64,000 bases of DNA from Leptospira sp. GIMC2001 (GCF_028462125.1 NZ_CP115468.1:3217559-3281558); one strand, 5' to 3'. Shown: positions 46,745-55,920, counted from the first letter of the stretch. The notes: a model not told the origin generated them from the sequence alone. Numbers and translations are program-made.

Positions 46745-47100
46745 ATTATTGGATCAATAATTAATTTCCTTTCTCTTGCGTTGCAAGTATATCCACCGAT
46801 ATCAGCGGTAACTAGATTGATGATTAAGGCATCATTTGCACATTCATCGATATCCGTTTTCTCGTAATAGCGATCGTCATTGATTCCAGTCAACTGATCC
46901 GTTAGAATTACGATGATATCATCTGCATTGTTGCCATCTATCTCAGCTGCAGCACCAATCAATGCACTAGTAAAAATCTGATCCTTGGCAGCATCTCCTT
47001 TGATAACACCATCCCATGGATATGTGATATTAATTGTGTCCAAGAGTATACAATTTGTTGCGATAAACATCACCAACATAAAACCTAGTATTTTTTTCAT
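46741..47100 (-). CDS. Putative cysteine-rich lipoprotein
   Basis: The 119-residue protein starts MKKILGFMLVMFIATNC, giving a lipobox-like ATNC with acylation at Cys17. The mature part is acidic and contains two further cysteines (DECAND, YTCNAR) near residues 87 and 105. It resembles small Leptospira-type lipoproteins, but I cannot name a family. It converges on recG. Confidence 0.68.
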   Translation of the reverse strand: MKKILGFMLVMFIATNCILLDTINITYPWDGVIKGDAAKDQIFTSALIGAAAEIDGNNADDIIVILTDQLTGINDDRYYEKTDIDECANDALIINLVTADIGGYTCNARERKLIIDPII

Positions 47101-47186
47101 AATAATTTTGACCTCGTCTATTTTTACAAGTAGTCAATAATCCACGAATATTTTAAAGTCAAAAAAAACATTTAGGATTTATTTAG

Positions 47187-47999
47187 ATGAAAGGCTCTCA
47201 AAATTCGCGAACATATTTAGTCATATTTTTAATCTTAATCAATAATTACTGTTCAGTGGAGACAAACCCACTTCAGGAAAAAAATTCCAAAAAAAATATT
47301 GCAGTTGCATTACAGAATTTATTCCAAAAGGCAGGCAGTAAGACAAATTTTCTTCAAGGAAAATTTGAAAGCAAAAATACCTTGCGAGAATTCCAAAATC
47401 CAGGTGATACACGAATTCATGGACTAATCCCCGAAGTTTATAATAAATGGATTGAAATGCTTACAGCATTTGAGAAAGAAAAAAGCCCTAACTACAAACA
47501 GACGATGTTTATTGTTTCGAGTTTTCGAAACTATAAGCACCAGAAAGCGATCTGGGAATCAAAATACACAGGCTCTAAACCCATGCGAGAACCAATCAAA
47601 GGCAAGACTCCGAAAGAAATTATTGACTTAATTCTAGAATTTTCCAGTGCACCAGGAACATCCAGACATCATTGGGGCACAGATTTCGATATAAATTCCC
47701 TTGATAATGGATACTTTGAAAAGGGAGGAAAAGGTTACGAATTGTATTCGTGGATGACTAAAAATGCATCTAGATTTGGTTTCTGCCAGCCTTACAATTC
47801 TCTCTCCTTGAGAAATGGAGTTGGATACCATGAGGAAAAATGGCATTGGTCTTATAGACCCTTAGCAAGTGAACTCAGAAATCTTTGGATTCAAGAATTC
47901 AAAAGTGGAAACATCAAAATGTCTGACTACAAAGGTTCCGATGTGCTCGGAGATCGCGCATTAGATTACGTTTCCTCCGTTGCATTGGAATGCCAGTAA
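47187..47999 (+). CDS. D-alanyl-D-alanine carboxypeptidase, VanY/M15 family
   Basis: The 270-residue protein is a zinc peptidase that trims cell-wall peptides. The M15B motifs are clear: SRHHWGTDFDI (about residues 163-173) holds the His and Asp ligands, and EKWHWSY (about 216-222) holds the catalytic Glu and third ligand. A hydrophobic N-terminus ending near INNYC may be a loose spirochaete lipobox. It is probably periplasmic or membrane-tethered. It stands alone. Confidence 0.87.
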   Translation: MKGSQNSRTYLVIFLILINNYCSVETNPLQEKNSKKNIAVALQNLFQKAGSKTNFLQGKFESKNTLREFQNPGDTRIHGLIPEVYNKWIEMLTAFEKEKSPNYKQTMFIVSSFRNYKHQKAIWESKYTGSKPMREPIKGKTPKEIIDLILEFSSAPGTSRHHWGTDFDINSLDNGYFEKGGKGYELYSWMTKNASRFGFCQPYNSLSLRNGVGYHEEKWHWSYRPLASELRNLWIQEFKSGNIKMSDYKGSDVLGDRALDYVSSVALECQ

Positions 48000-48093
48000 G
48001 AAATAAATTTCTAATATGAAAAGATTTATCGGGAGCTGGCGTTGATCGCTAGTTTACTATTAGAGCAAAAGAAAATTATTTTTCCAAGCCTAC

Positions 48094-50358
48094 CTACTTC
48101 GCAATTCCAGTAGAAATGTCAAGAGGGGCAATACGATTTCGAGTAGATCCACCCATCGTGCTAAATTCTCCGCCTGCATAGATAATGGAATCGTTCACAA
48201 CAAGGGATTTCACCGAAGCATTTGCATTCGGATTCCAGACAGTTGCAAGTCCGGTAGTGGCATCAAGTGCGGCAATATAATTTCTAGTTGAACCACCAAT
48301 TGTAGTAAAGGCTCCACCTGCGTAGACTGTTGAGCCACTAAAAGCTAAGGAAAAAACGTTGCCACTTGCATTGGGGTTCCAGGCTGTAGCAAGCCCCGTG
48401 GTGGCATCGAGGGCAGCAATACGATTGCGCGCTGATCCTCCTATTGTGGTAAAGATTCCGCTTGCGTAGACTGTGGAGCCGATCACAGCTAAGGATCTAA
48501 CAGAAGCACTCGCATTCGGGTTCCAGGCAGATGCAAGCCCAGTAGTCGCATCAAGGGCGGCGATGCGACTCCTTGCGGATCCTCCGATTGTTGCAAAATC
48601 TCCACCAGCGTAAACTGTTGAGCCGATCACAGCTAAGGAAAAAACGTTGCCACTTGCATCAGGGTTCCAGGCTGTAGCGAGCCCCGTGGTGGCATCGAGA
48701 GCCGCAATACGATTGCGTGCTGATCCTCCGATTGTTGTAAATGCTCCCCCCACATAGACCGTAGAACCATTGACAAAAAGGGAATAAACGTTGCTGCTTG
48801 AATTGGGGTTCCATGCTGTAGCGAGTCCTGTTGTCGCATCGAGTGCGGCAATACGATTTCTCACAGAACCTCCGATTGTGGTAAAGGAACCTCCTGCATA
48901 AATCGTAGATCCGCTCACAGTAAGGAAATCAACTGCGATATTCGCATCAGGGTTCCAAGCAGTTGCAAGCCCGGTGGTTACATCGAGGGCGGCAATACGG
49001 TTTCTCGTGGAACCTCCCATCGTTGTAAAGGAACCTCCTGCATAAATTGTCGAGCCGCTCACAGACAAGGACGAAACTCCATCACTTGCATTAGGGTTCC
49101 AAGCAGTTGCAAGTCCGGTAGTGGCATCAATAGCGGCGATATGATTTCTCGTTGAACCACCGATTGTTGTAAAGATTCCACCCGCGTAGACTGTTACGCC
49201 ACTTATAGCTAAGGACAATACATAGTTATTCGAATCAGGGTTCCAGGCAGTCGCAAGCCCCGTTGTTGCATCCAGAGCCGCAATGTAATTTCGAGCAGAT
49301 CCACCTATTGTGGTAAAACGCCCCCCTGCGTAAACTACTGATCCGCTTAATGCAAGGGATCTTACGTCTGCGCTCGAGTCAGGGTTCCAAGCTGTTGCAA
49401 TCCCTGTTGTAGCATCCAGAGCCGCAATGCTATTTCGCGCTGCTCCGCCAATTATGGTAAAGTCTCCACCTGCGTAGACTATAGATCCATTCACAGCGAG
49501 AGTTCTTAAGGAGGCATCAGCATCGGGATTCCAAGCAGTTGCAAGCCCTGTTGTAACATCGAGGGCAGCGATTCGATTCCGAGCCGATCCTCCAATTGTG
49601 GTAAAGTCTCCACCAGCATAGACTGTTGATCCGCTTACCACTAGGGCTCTCACATCTGCACTCGCATTCGGGTTCCAGGCTGTAGCGAGCCCCGTGGAGG
49701 CATCGAGAGCCGCAATACGATTGCGTGCTGATCCTCCGATTGTTGTAAATGCTCCCCCAGCGTAGACCGTAGTTCCGCTCACAACAAGGGATAAAACAGT
49801 GCTATTTGCATTGGCATTCCATGCAGGATCTAATGTACAATCTGGTCTCAATCGAGCAATATTTGACCTCGGTTGAGACTGAACGACAGTAAAATTCCCG
49901 CCAATGTAAAACCCTCCATTTCCATCCGACGCAACTGCTTCGATCGTTCCATTGCTTTGAGTAAAAGGACAACTAGATTTAGGTTTTACTTCTCCGCTTG
50001 TCATATCAATATTTGCGCCCGAGCCGATATTGGGACCGACGACCGTGAATTCACCTCCGATATATAGAATGTTGTCAGATTTCACTATTGCATTTACAGT
50101 CCCATTTGTGATCCACCAATTGCTTTCCGTCTCAGAATCTTCAGAGCTGGAATCAGGATTAGTGGTAGTTTCAGCATTTGAGTTAGATCCGATTCCACAG
50201 AAAAACTGAGTATCACCGAGTAGAACCTTTAGTAAAATAGTTTCCGTAAAGGATTTCGAATTTGGATCACATGGATTGTCGAGATTTTCTGCCTTGCACG
50301 AGAACATTTGCAAAAAGGCAGAAACGACGCAAACGGAAATAATAAGGTTAGGCTTCAT
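48094..50358 (-). CDS. Large repeat-built lipoprotein (48-residue beta-type repeats)
   Basis: The 754-residue protein has a signal peptide with lipobox MFSC (Cys21) and a Ser/Glu/Asp-rich spacer (about residues 60-80). Two diverged repeats (about 98-197) come next, then eleven near-identical 48-residue repeats (198-725) and a final 29-residue partial one. Each repeat reads like VYAGG-FTTIGGS-RNRIAALD-TTGLATAWNP. The strands suggest a beta-propeller or beta-solenoid exposed at the cell surface. I do not recognise a catalytic site. High repeat identity points to length variation by recombination. Confidence 0.88.
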   Translation of the reverse strand: MKPNLIISVCVVSAFLQMFSCKAENLDNPCDPNSKSFTETILLKVLLGDTQFFCGIGSNSNAETTTNPDSSSEDSETESNWWITNGTVNAIVKSDNILYIGGEFTVVGPNIGSGANIDMTSGEVKPKSSCPFTQSNGTIEAVASDGNGGFYIGGNFTVVQSQPRSNIARLRPDCTLDPAWNANANSTVLSLVVSGTTVYAGGAFTTIGGSARNRIAALDASTGLATAWNPNASADVRALVVSGSTVYAGGDFTTIGGSARNRIAALDVTTGLATAWNPDADASLRTLAVNGSIVYAGGDFTIIGGAARNSIAALDATTGIATAWNPDSSADVRSLALSGSVVYAGGRFTTIGGSARNYIAALDATTGLATAWNPDSNNYVLSLAISGVTVYAGGIFTTIGGSTRNHIAAIDATTGLATAWNPNASDGVSSLSVSGSTIYAGGSFTTMGGSTRNRIAALDVTTGLATAWNPDANIAVDFLTVSGSTIYAGGSFTTIGGSVRNRIAALDATTGLATAWNPNSSSNVYSLFVNGSTVYVGGAFTTIGGSARNRIAALDATTGLATAWNPDASGNVFSLAVIGSTVYAGGDFATIGGSARSRIAALDATTGLASAWNPNASASVRSLAVIGSTVYASGIFTTIGGSARNRIAALDATTGLATAWNPNASGNVFSLAFSGSTVYAGGAFTTIGGSTRNYIAALDATTGLATVWNPNANASVKSLVVNDSIIYAGGEFSTMGGSTRNRIAPLDISTGIAK
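48097..49767 (-). repeat. Tandem 144-bp coding repeats
   Basis: Eleven in-frame 144-bp units run from 49767 down to 48184, followed by an 87-bp partial unit to 48097. Units differ at scattered positions, more often in codons after the WNP motif. The array stays in frame, so gain or loss of whole units would change only protein length. Confidence 0.9.
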
Positions 50359-51210
50359 CGGTTACTTTTGAACCTGCGGCTTGATAGGAAAATGTTTGGA
50401 GCAATTCAAAATCCAGCCTCCATAAAAAAAATGAAAACCTAATATTTGCAAGATCTCCCAAAATATATGTAGCTTGTCAAGAAAGTCGACAATATTTTTA
50501 TAAAAATATGGAATTTTCTACTTCCATAAGAAAGAACATCGTATATTAGAATACAATACTTCGATTATTTATCCTAAAATAAATTCATCAAAAACTCTAG
50601 TATTTTGGATGAAGTTCATTGATAAAATATTACGATTAATATTCAACAAATGAAAAGCAAATATTCAAAAATCTAAGAGATTAAGCTTAGCTGAAAGATA
50701 AATTGAAACTCATAATTTCAACTTTTTACAAAATATATACTAGCGGATTATGTTTAGCTACATACTTGAAAGGATACGAAAGCTTTATTATTGGATTACA
50801 AGATAAATTTTAGAAATAAAATGAAAATAAGTGATGCCTAAATGGGCTTAAAGTTCCAATTGCAAAAAATATATAGAGCATTGACATCACAATTTAATAG
50901 ATGTTTGGCGATGTTATATAAGAGTTAGGGGAAAATTAAAATATTATTGTTTTCATCAAATTCTTATGATGTAAATTTATCGATTCTTTCTATAAATTCA
51001 GCATTTTCAGTGAACCAATCCAGAATTTATAGTTGGTCTGATAAAATTGCTCCCAGTGAACGTATTCCCTTTAAGTAAAATCTCGAATTCTCCACGCATG
51101 TGGGGTTGAACCACAGGCGGTAACTGGATCGGTTAAGGCAGTTGTAGATCTCACCGCTTGAAATTTCTAAATTGATTAATCTATCAGGAAAACAAACGCC
51201 TTAACACTCA
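50359..51210. other. AT-rich intergenic stretch with decayed reading frames and a structured element
   Basis: No intact gene is supported here. On the minus strand one frame between about 51195 and 50990 codes for protein-like sequence interrupted by TAA codons (for example SSYRLWFNPTCVENSRFYLKG before a stop and ILDWFTENAEFIERIDKF after it). This looks like a worn-out gene. Between 51099 and 51205 there are nested inverted repeats (TGTGG/CCACA, GCGGT/ACCGC, AACTG/CAGTT, GTTAAGGC/GCCTTAAC). The remainder, 50359 to about 50980, shows only AT-rich sequence. Confidence 0.5.
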
Positions 51211-51372
51211 CTATTTTATTGATCGCAAACCAGTCTTCTTACATTTGGGACAAATTCAACTTGACTTAGCTTGGCTAGCGCATCTCTCGCATCCTGAGAA
51301 TCCGCATTTCTCACAATTTACTCTATGATATACGAGGCTAATAGTTGTTTTGCAATTTCCACACTTATTCAT
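51211..51372 (-). pseudogene. Small cysteine-rich (zinc-ribbon-like) gene with an in-frame TGA
   Basis: From the ATG at 51372 the minus strand codes for 38 residues with three CxxC pairs (CGNC, CEKC, CERC), then TGA at 51258-51256. The same frame goes on for 14 codons with a fourth pair (ICPKCKKTG) before TAG at 51211. A GGAG site lies ten bases before the ATG. The fourth CxxC past the stop suggests a zinc-ribbon protein broken by a point change, or a functional 38-residue product. Selenocysteine is formally possible but less likely. Confidence 0.45.
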
Positions 51373-51424
51373 TTTCTTGATCTCCGTTTTCCTCTAATTG
51401 TTATATTTTACGAAAATTCCAAAA

Positions 51425-51919
51425 CTAGGAATTTATATCTATATCATCTGAATTTTCTTTTCCAAGAATTAACAATTCAGATCGCAATTTAGCATTTTGA
51501 AACTGGAGTTTCTCAATTTCATTATTTAGTTTACAAATTCTTTTATCAAAAAAACTGAAATTTAAAATTTCTGATTTAATCTTTGGCATATATAAGAATC
51601 CACTGATCGCGATATTAATTGATTTCATGATAAAAACTTCGATATTCTTCCAAATTGAATAAAAAGATTTCCTGGATTTTCGGTGTAATATATAGCTATA
51701 AATATCAATTAATTCTGTTTCTTGGATTAGATATTGAAGTCCAATAATATCATCTTTTGAAAGCAAGTTAATCCACATTATACAGTTCAACATACTATAG
51801 GAATTGAGTATTATCAAGAAAGGATTAAGAAAATAAATATTCCAACTATAGATTATTAAAGAAATGAACAAACCAATAGTCATTAAGATAAAATAAATTG
51901 AACCTATTTCATTTTCCAA
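51425..51919 (-). CDS. Small membrane protein with a C-terminal coiled coil
   Basis: The 164-residue protein has two helices near residues 8-48 and a possible third around 100-115, then a helical tail with a leucine/isoleucine heptad look (KLNNEIEKLQFQNAKLRSEL). It starts at TTG 51919, two bases after the ankyrin gene stop, so translation is probably coupled. It is A+T-rich and no family is recognised. Together with the ankyrin gene it may be an accessory two-gene unit. Confidence 0.55.
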   Translation of the reverse strand: MENEIGSIYFILMTIGLFISLIIYSWNIYFLNPFLIILNSYSMLNCIMWINLLSKDDIIGLQYLIQETELIDIYSYILHRKSRKSFYSIWKNIEVFIMKSINIAISGFLYMPKIKSEILNFSFFDKRICKLNNEIEKLQFQNAKLRSELLILGKENSDDIDINS

Positions 51920-51921
51920 AA

Positions 51922-52686
51922 TTATAAACCAAATCTACTAAGAGCATTATGGAATTCTATATCTTCAGGAGTAAGATAGTCTAAAGCAGTATTTCCAAAA
52001 TCATCTTCCTCTAGAGGATTCAAATTCAGATAATCTAAACAATCCTCAAAAAGCTCCAAATCTCGATTCATAGCTGCAAGATGAATTAGTGTTTGAGATT
52101 TTTCATTTTTATAAGTTGTAAGAATGAGCTTACAATTATTCTCTCCAACATAAAATTCTCTTAATTTCGAATTTCCTTGCAGATACAATTTGTACTGGAA
52201 AATCTCATTAACCATATTTCTCTGGAGCTCATTAAAAAATAAATCCATTCCCTCTGCTATTTTTTGATCATAGAGTGATATTAACCAGCTAGTGATATCT
52301 TGAGATTTCAATGCTGAGAATAGAATTGAGTTTCCGTCCTGATTATAAGAGTTCAAATCCTCCTCGATCAAAGAATCTAATATCATACCATTATCCATAT
52401 AATCGGATTCTTTTATTCGAATAGCATCAGATAGGTCATTTGTCAATAGTTCCAGCTTCTCTAATTCTCTTATAGTTTTTCTAGAAATTTGAATGCAAAC
52501 ATTGGACTTACTTCTTAATTTTTCACCTCTTCTTTTAATAATAATTAATAGATAATTAATATTTATCATCAGAGCGGTTGCTCTACTAAATCTTCCATTT
52601 TGAATCGCATCTAAGATCTCATCTCGTAATTTGCTCTTTTCTTTAAATTCTTTCACTGATTTAATTCCCCTTTTCTCTACATACAT
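51922..52686 (-). CDS. Ankyrin-repeat-like protein
   Basis: The 254-residue cytoplasmic protein has a basic helical N-terminus and a C-terminal region (about residues 190-254) with ankyrin-type units: SQTLIHLAAMNRDLELFEDCL and FGNTALDYLTPEDIEFHNAL. An earlier weak unit appears near residues 130-150 (NSILFSALKSQDITSW). It could be a binding or immunity-type protein paired with the following membrane protein. It is divergent from the three-gene nuclease/deiminase cassette, separated by 182 bp. Confidence 0.62.
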   Translation of the reverse strand: MYVEKRGIKSVKEFKEKSKLRDEILDAIQNGRFSRATALMININYLLIIIKRRGEKLRSKSNVCIQISRKTIRELEKLELLTNDLSDAIRIKESDYMDNGMILDSLIEEDLNSYNQDGNSILFSALKSQDITSWLISLYDQKIAEGMDLFFNELQRNMVNEIFQYKLYLQGNSKLREFYVGENNCKLILTTYKNEKSQTLIHLAAMNRDLELFEDCLDYLNLNPLEEDDFGNTALDYLTPEDIEFHNALSRFGL

Positions 52687-52868
52687 ATACGTATACGGAG
52701 CCTAATAATTCAGCGGTTTTAGAATTTTTTTTCCAATTTTGAGAAATTTTTTCAATTCCTTGATTATATTTAATTATAATAATATATTTTTAATATAATT
52801 ACTATTAGTTGATAGTTTGTTGACATATTCTTCCACCTATAACCAATGGTCATCCTTAGGAGAGAAAT

Positions 52869-54128
52869 ATGAAAATACGAATCCATAGAGGTGCCAATGA
52901 AATTGGAGGAAATTGCATCGAGGTAGAATCGAACGGAGAAAGAATTATTCTAGATATTGGGTTACCGCTAGAAGCCGAAAAACTTGGCAATGATTATAAA
53001 CATTACTTACCGGCAATCGATGGATTGAATGGATCATTACATAATCTATTAGCTATACTCATTTCTCATCCGCATATTGATCATTATGGATTGTTGAAGT
53101 ATGTAAATCCAGAAATACCTTTGGGGATGGGAAAGAATGCTTGGAATATATTAAATTCTGCAAGATTTTTTAAAATCGATCAATGGGTAGTACCTAAGAT
53201 AAAATTTGAATTCGAACATCGAAAAGAATTTACAATAGGGAATTTTAAAATTACACCATATCTCGTTGACCATTCGGCATTTGACTCATATTCATTGTTG
53301 ATTGAATCAGAAGGAAAACGGATCTTTTACACCGGAGATTTCCGCCTACACGGAAAGAAATCTAAGATGATGGAATCTTTGATTCAAGCACCACCAACTA
53401 ATATAGATCTACTTCTCATGGAAGGAACAAATATTTCGGAGTCAAAAAAGGATCGAAGAGAAACTACAGAAGATGATTTACTAGAATCCTTTTACGATGT
53501 AATCAAAACATCGAAAGGGATCACTCTGATCCAGACATCCTCGCAGAACATTGATAGAATTGTTACCATTTATAAAGCTTGCAGAAAAGCAGGCAAAAAG
53601 CTCGTCATTGATTTGTATACTGCCATGATTCTAAAAGCTACAGGTTCCACTTCGATCCCACAATCACACTGGGATGGAATAGAACTGTATCTTACTAGAC
53701 ATCAAAGATATAAAGTAATAAGCGCAAATTTATTTTCAGATCTGACACTCCATTCCAAAAATAGAATTTACTTAGAACAGTTAATCAATTTCCCAAATAA
53801 TAAAGTTCTAATATTTCGTCCAAGTATGCTTAAGGACTTTATAAAGAATGAGAGTCTATTCGTGAATGCTAAATTTATATATTCCTTATGGGAAGGATAT
53901 TGGGAAAGAGAAAGTAATAGATATTTTAAATCCTTGATTGAAAGAAATAATATTACAAAAATTTCCATACACACGTCTGGACATGTTTATCCAAAGGATT
54001 GGTTACGATTTGGTCAAGCCTTCGCAGCCAAATCAATGATTCCGATCCATAGCTTTGCAAGTAGCAGTTATAAAGAATATTTCCCAAATACAATTGCATA
54101 CAAAGAGGGAGAATGGCATGAAATTTGA
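52869..54128 (+). CDS. Metallo-beta-lactamase-fold, beta-CASP-like nuclease (RNase J-related)
   Basis: The 419-residue protein has the MBL metal motif SHPHIDHYG (His67, His69, Asp71, His72), later metal ligands in LVDHSAFDSY and YTGDFRLHG, and an inserted middle domain. The C-terminal HTSGHVYPKDWLRFGQAF and IPIHSF segments match the beta-CASP motifs of RNase J-type nucleases. It is shorter than housekeeping RNase J. An AGGAG ribosome site precedes the ATG. The gene overlaps the deiminase gene by 11 bp, so they are co-translated. An RNA or DNA substrate is expected. Confidence 0.8.
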   Translation: MKIRIHRGANEIGGNCIEVESNGERIILDIGLPLEAEKLGNDYKHYLPAIDGLNGSLHNLLAILISHPHIDHYGLLKYVNPEIPLGMGKNAWNILNSARFFKIDQWVVPKIKFEFEHRKEFTIGNFKITPYLVDHSAFDSYSLLIESEGKRIFYTGDFRLHGKKSKMMESLIQAPPTNIDLLLMEGTNISESKKDRRETTEDDLLESFYDVIKTSKGITLIQTSSQNIDRIVTIYKACRKAGKKLVIDLYTAMILKATGSTSIPQSHWDGIELYLTRHQRYKVISANLFSDLTLHSKNRIYLEQLINFPNNKVLIFRPSMLKDFIKNESLFVNAKFIYSLWEGYWERESNRYFKSLIERNNITKISIHTSGHVYPKDWLRFGQAFAAKSMIPIHSFASSSYKEYFPNTIAYKEGEWHEI

Positions 54129-55044
54129 TATTCGCCTCATTCCAGATTACGAATCATCGAGTCTTATTATCGCTCCACCAATTAATTGCAATTATAAGAG
54201 GGTTAAAATACAAAATGTCTATCAATCTATATTTCAAGAAATAAGTACTGAAATACCTATAGTTGAGTATGATCCACAATTTATTTTGGCTCCGGATATT
54301 TGGATTCGCGATTTCGCACCTATTCCAGCGTTTCAAAATAATCTCCATAAATTATTTATTTCATTCATTTATAAACCAAACTATATTAGAAATTCTGAGA
54401 TTGATTATATAAATCTCGGTGATGACTTTTCTAAATCCTATTCGAACTATGCGAATATACCTCTTATCAAAATTCCTATTGTTTTAGATGGAGGAAATTT
54501 ATGCCACAATGGAAAAACCTGTATTGTTACAGAAAGAATCTTATTTGATAATCCCAAACTTAGTTCTCGCGAGATAAGAAAATTGTTTCTTAGCATCGGA
54601 ATTGAAAATCTGATCATCATACCCACTGAACCGGGAGATATTACAGGGCATACCGACGGAACCATTCGTTTCGTGAATCAAAATACCTTGGTAATATCTA
54701 AATATAATAAAACTCGAAAAGATTTAAACAATTATTTAGATTCGATACGTAAGCAAATCATAATGGAATCAAAAACTGAATTGAATTTTATTTGTTTATA
54801 TAATGATAATCCTGAAAATAATTTGAAAGAAGGAATCCCATCGTGTATTGGGAATTATATAAATTTTATTCAAACAAAATCTCATATAATTTTTCCTAAT
54901 TACAAGCAAAGCGAAAAAAAGATTCGAGCCATCAATGAAAATGCTTTGCAGAGATTAGGTAAAAAAGTATTGTCGACCAAACAACCAATCGATTCGATCG
55001 CACAGTATGGTGGATCTTTGAACTGTTTGGTGGGAAATTTTTAG
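54118..55044 (+). CDS. Agmatine deiminase / peptidyl-arginine deiminase family protein
   Basis: The 308-residue protein carries the guanidine-modifying motifs: APDIWIRDFAP (catalytic-site Asp), LDGGNL, GHTDGTIRF (His and Asp) and GGSLNCL near the C-terminus with the nucleophile Cys303. All active-site residues of agmatine deiminases appear kept, so it is probably an active hydrolase of a guanidino or related group. The ATG at 54118 lies within the end of the nuclease gene. No putrescine-pathway genes are nearby, so ordinary polyamine synthesis is not suggested. The partners point to a specialised role. Confidence 0.8.
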   Translation: MKFDIRLIPDYESSSLIIAPPINCNYKRVKIQNVYQSIFQEISTEIPIVEYDPQFILAPDIWIRDFAPIPAFQNNLHKLFISFIYKPNYIRNSEIDYINLGDDFSKSYSNYANIPLIKIPIVLDGGNLCHNGKTCIVTERILFDNPKLSSREIRKLFLSIGIENLIIIPTEPGDITGHTDGTIRFVNQNTLVISKYNKTRKDLNNYLDSIRKQIIMESKTELNFICLYNDNPENNLKEGIPSCIGNYINFIQTKSHIIFPNYKQSEKKIRAINENALQRLGKKVLSTKQPIDSIAQYGGSLNCLVGNF

Positions 55045-55076
55045 GGAAGCAGGGAATATAATAAAGGAAAATATTT

Positions 55077-55895
55077 ATGGGTGAGTTTAAATTAATGATA
55101 GAAGATCAAGGCAATTTAGTTGTTAATATAAAAGAAAAGGATATGAATTGGGGTGAATTCATGTACTATTCTAGACATACCAACTCAAATTATGGTGGCT
55201 GGAACAATAAATCTCATTGGATGAAGATGGTTGACTTCCTATCCGGAAAAGAAGAAATTCTAAAAATCTATACTGAACAATCATTTTCTAAACCTATGAG
55301 GGATGTTCGAAAAGAAAAATTTATGTTAGATCGTGAAGATTCTGAACAGAGGAAAAATGTTTCGAATTCAAATATTTCTGACATAGATGAGAACTCATTA
55401 AGTTATAGATTATTTTCTTCACTTGGAAATGAGTCCAAAAAGGAAATACGACCGCTTGGTTATGAAATTCCTTTATCCTCCGAAAGTGATGGTCAGTTAA
55501 AGATAGATATCCTCGGATATAATCAATCCGAAAAAGCTTTAGAAATCATCGAGCTAAAAAAAGGTAAAAACCAGACTGACTCTCCCTTCTTCGCTTATAT
55601 TGAAGCCTTATGTTATGGAATCCAACTTTTCCATTGTCAAGAAAACATAAGAAAGGAAATGGAAAATTTACAGGATGTAAACTTCGATAATATTAATTTA
55701 ACAATTGCAGCTCCAGAAGTATACTATACATATTGGAAAGAAGATGGAAGTATTGATAAGATAAAAAAAATCAATGAATTAATCAATCGTTCTATTCCGG
55801 ATAAGAAACCATTTTTTAACCTCAAAATCCAGAAAGTGGTGGAAACCAACAAGAAGCTAGACGATTTAACTATATTAGAATTATCTGATATTTAA
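55077..55895 (+). CDS. PD-(D/E)XK nuclease-like protein
   Basis: The 272-residue protein has a nuclease-like core near residues 125-190: Glu130, then Asp144 in KIDILGY and the ExK pair Glu159-Lys161 in IIELKKGKNQ, followed by a helix with FAYIEALCYG. This is the pattern of restriction-endonuclease-like folds, for example those with a DUF4268- or DUF91-type core. The N-terminal 110 residues are unassigned. It follows the deiminase gene by 32 bp with an AAAGGA site, so it is probably the third gene of the cassette. Confidence 0.7.
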   Translation: MGEFKLMIEDQGNLVVNIKEKDMNWGEFMYYSRHTNSNYGGWNNKSHWMKMVDFLSGKEEILKIYTEQSFSKPMRDVRKEKFMLDREDSEQRKNVSNSNISDIDENSLSYRLFSSLGNESKKEIRPLGYEIPLSSESDGQLKIDILGYNQSEKALEIIELKKGKNQTDSPFFAYIEALCYGIQLFHCQENIRKEMENLQDVNFDNINLTIAAPEVYYTYWKEDGSIDKIKKINELINRSIPDKKPFFNLKIQKVVETNKKLDDLTILELSDI

Positions 55896-55920
55896 ATTTT
55901 ACCGATAGATCCGATCACCC

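Noticed and set aside
48097..49767. Direct repeats as a CRISPR array
   Set aside because: The 144-bp units are in-frame coding repeats without spacers of the CRISPR kind.
51090..51160. A functional tRNA on the minus strand
   Set aside because: Only the T-arm fits; the acceptor stem does not pair and the anticodon loop lacks T33.
51132..51205. GTTAAGGC/GCCTTAAC pair as an integron attC site
   Set aside because: The order is opposite to attC on the plus strand, the core does not fit GTTRRRY, and no integrase or cassette array is seen.
51255..51258. TGA read as selenocysteine in the zinc-ribbon gene
   Set aside because: No SECIS-like stem is evident right after the TGA and a point change in a cysteine or tryptophan codon is simpler.
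52820..52843. TTGACA with TATAAC as promoter of the nuclease cassette
   Set aside because: The spacing is only 12 bp, too short for a sigma-70 promoter.
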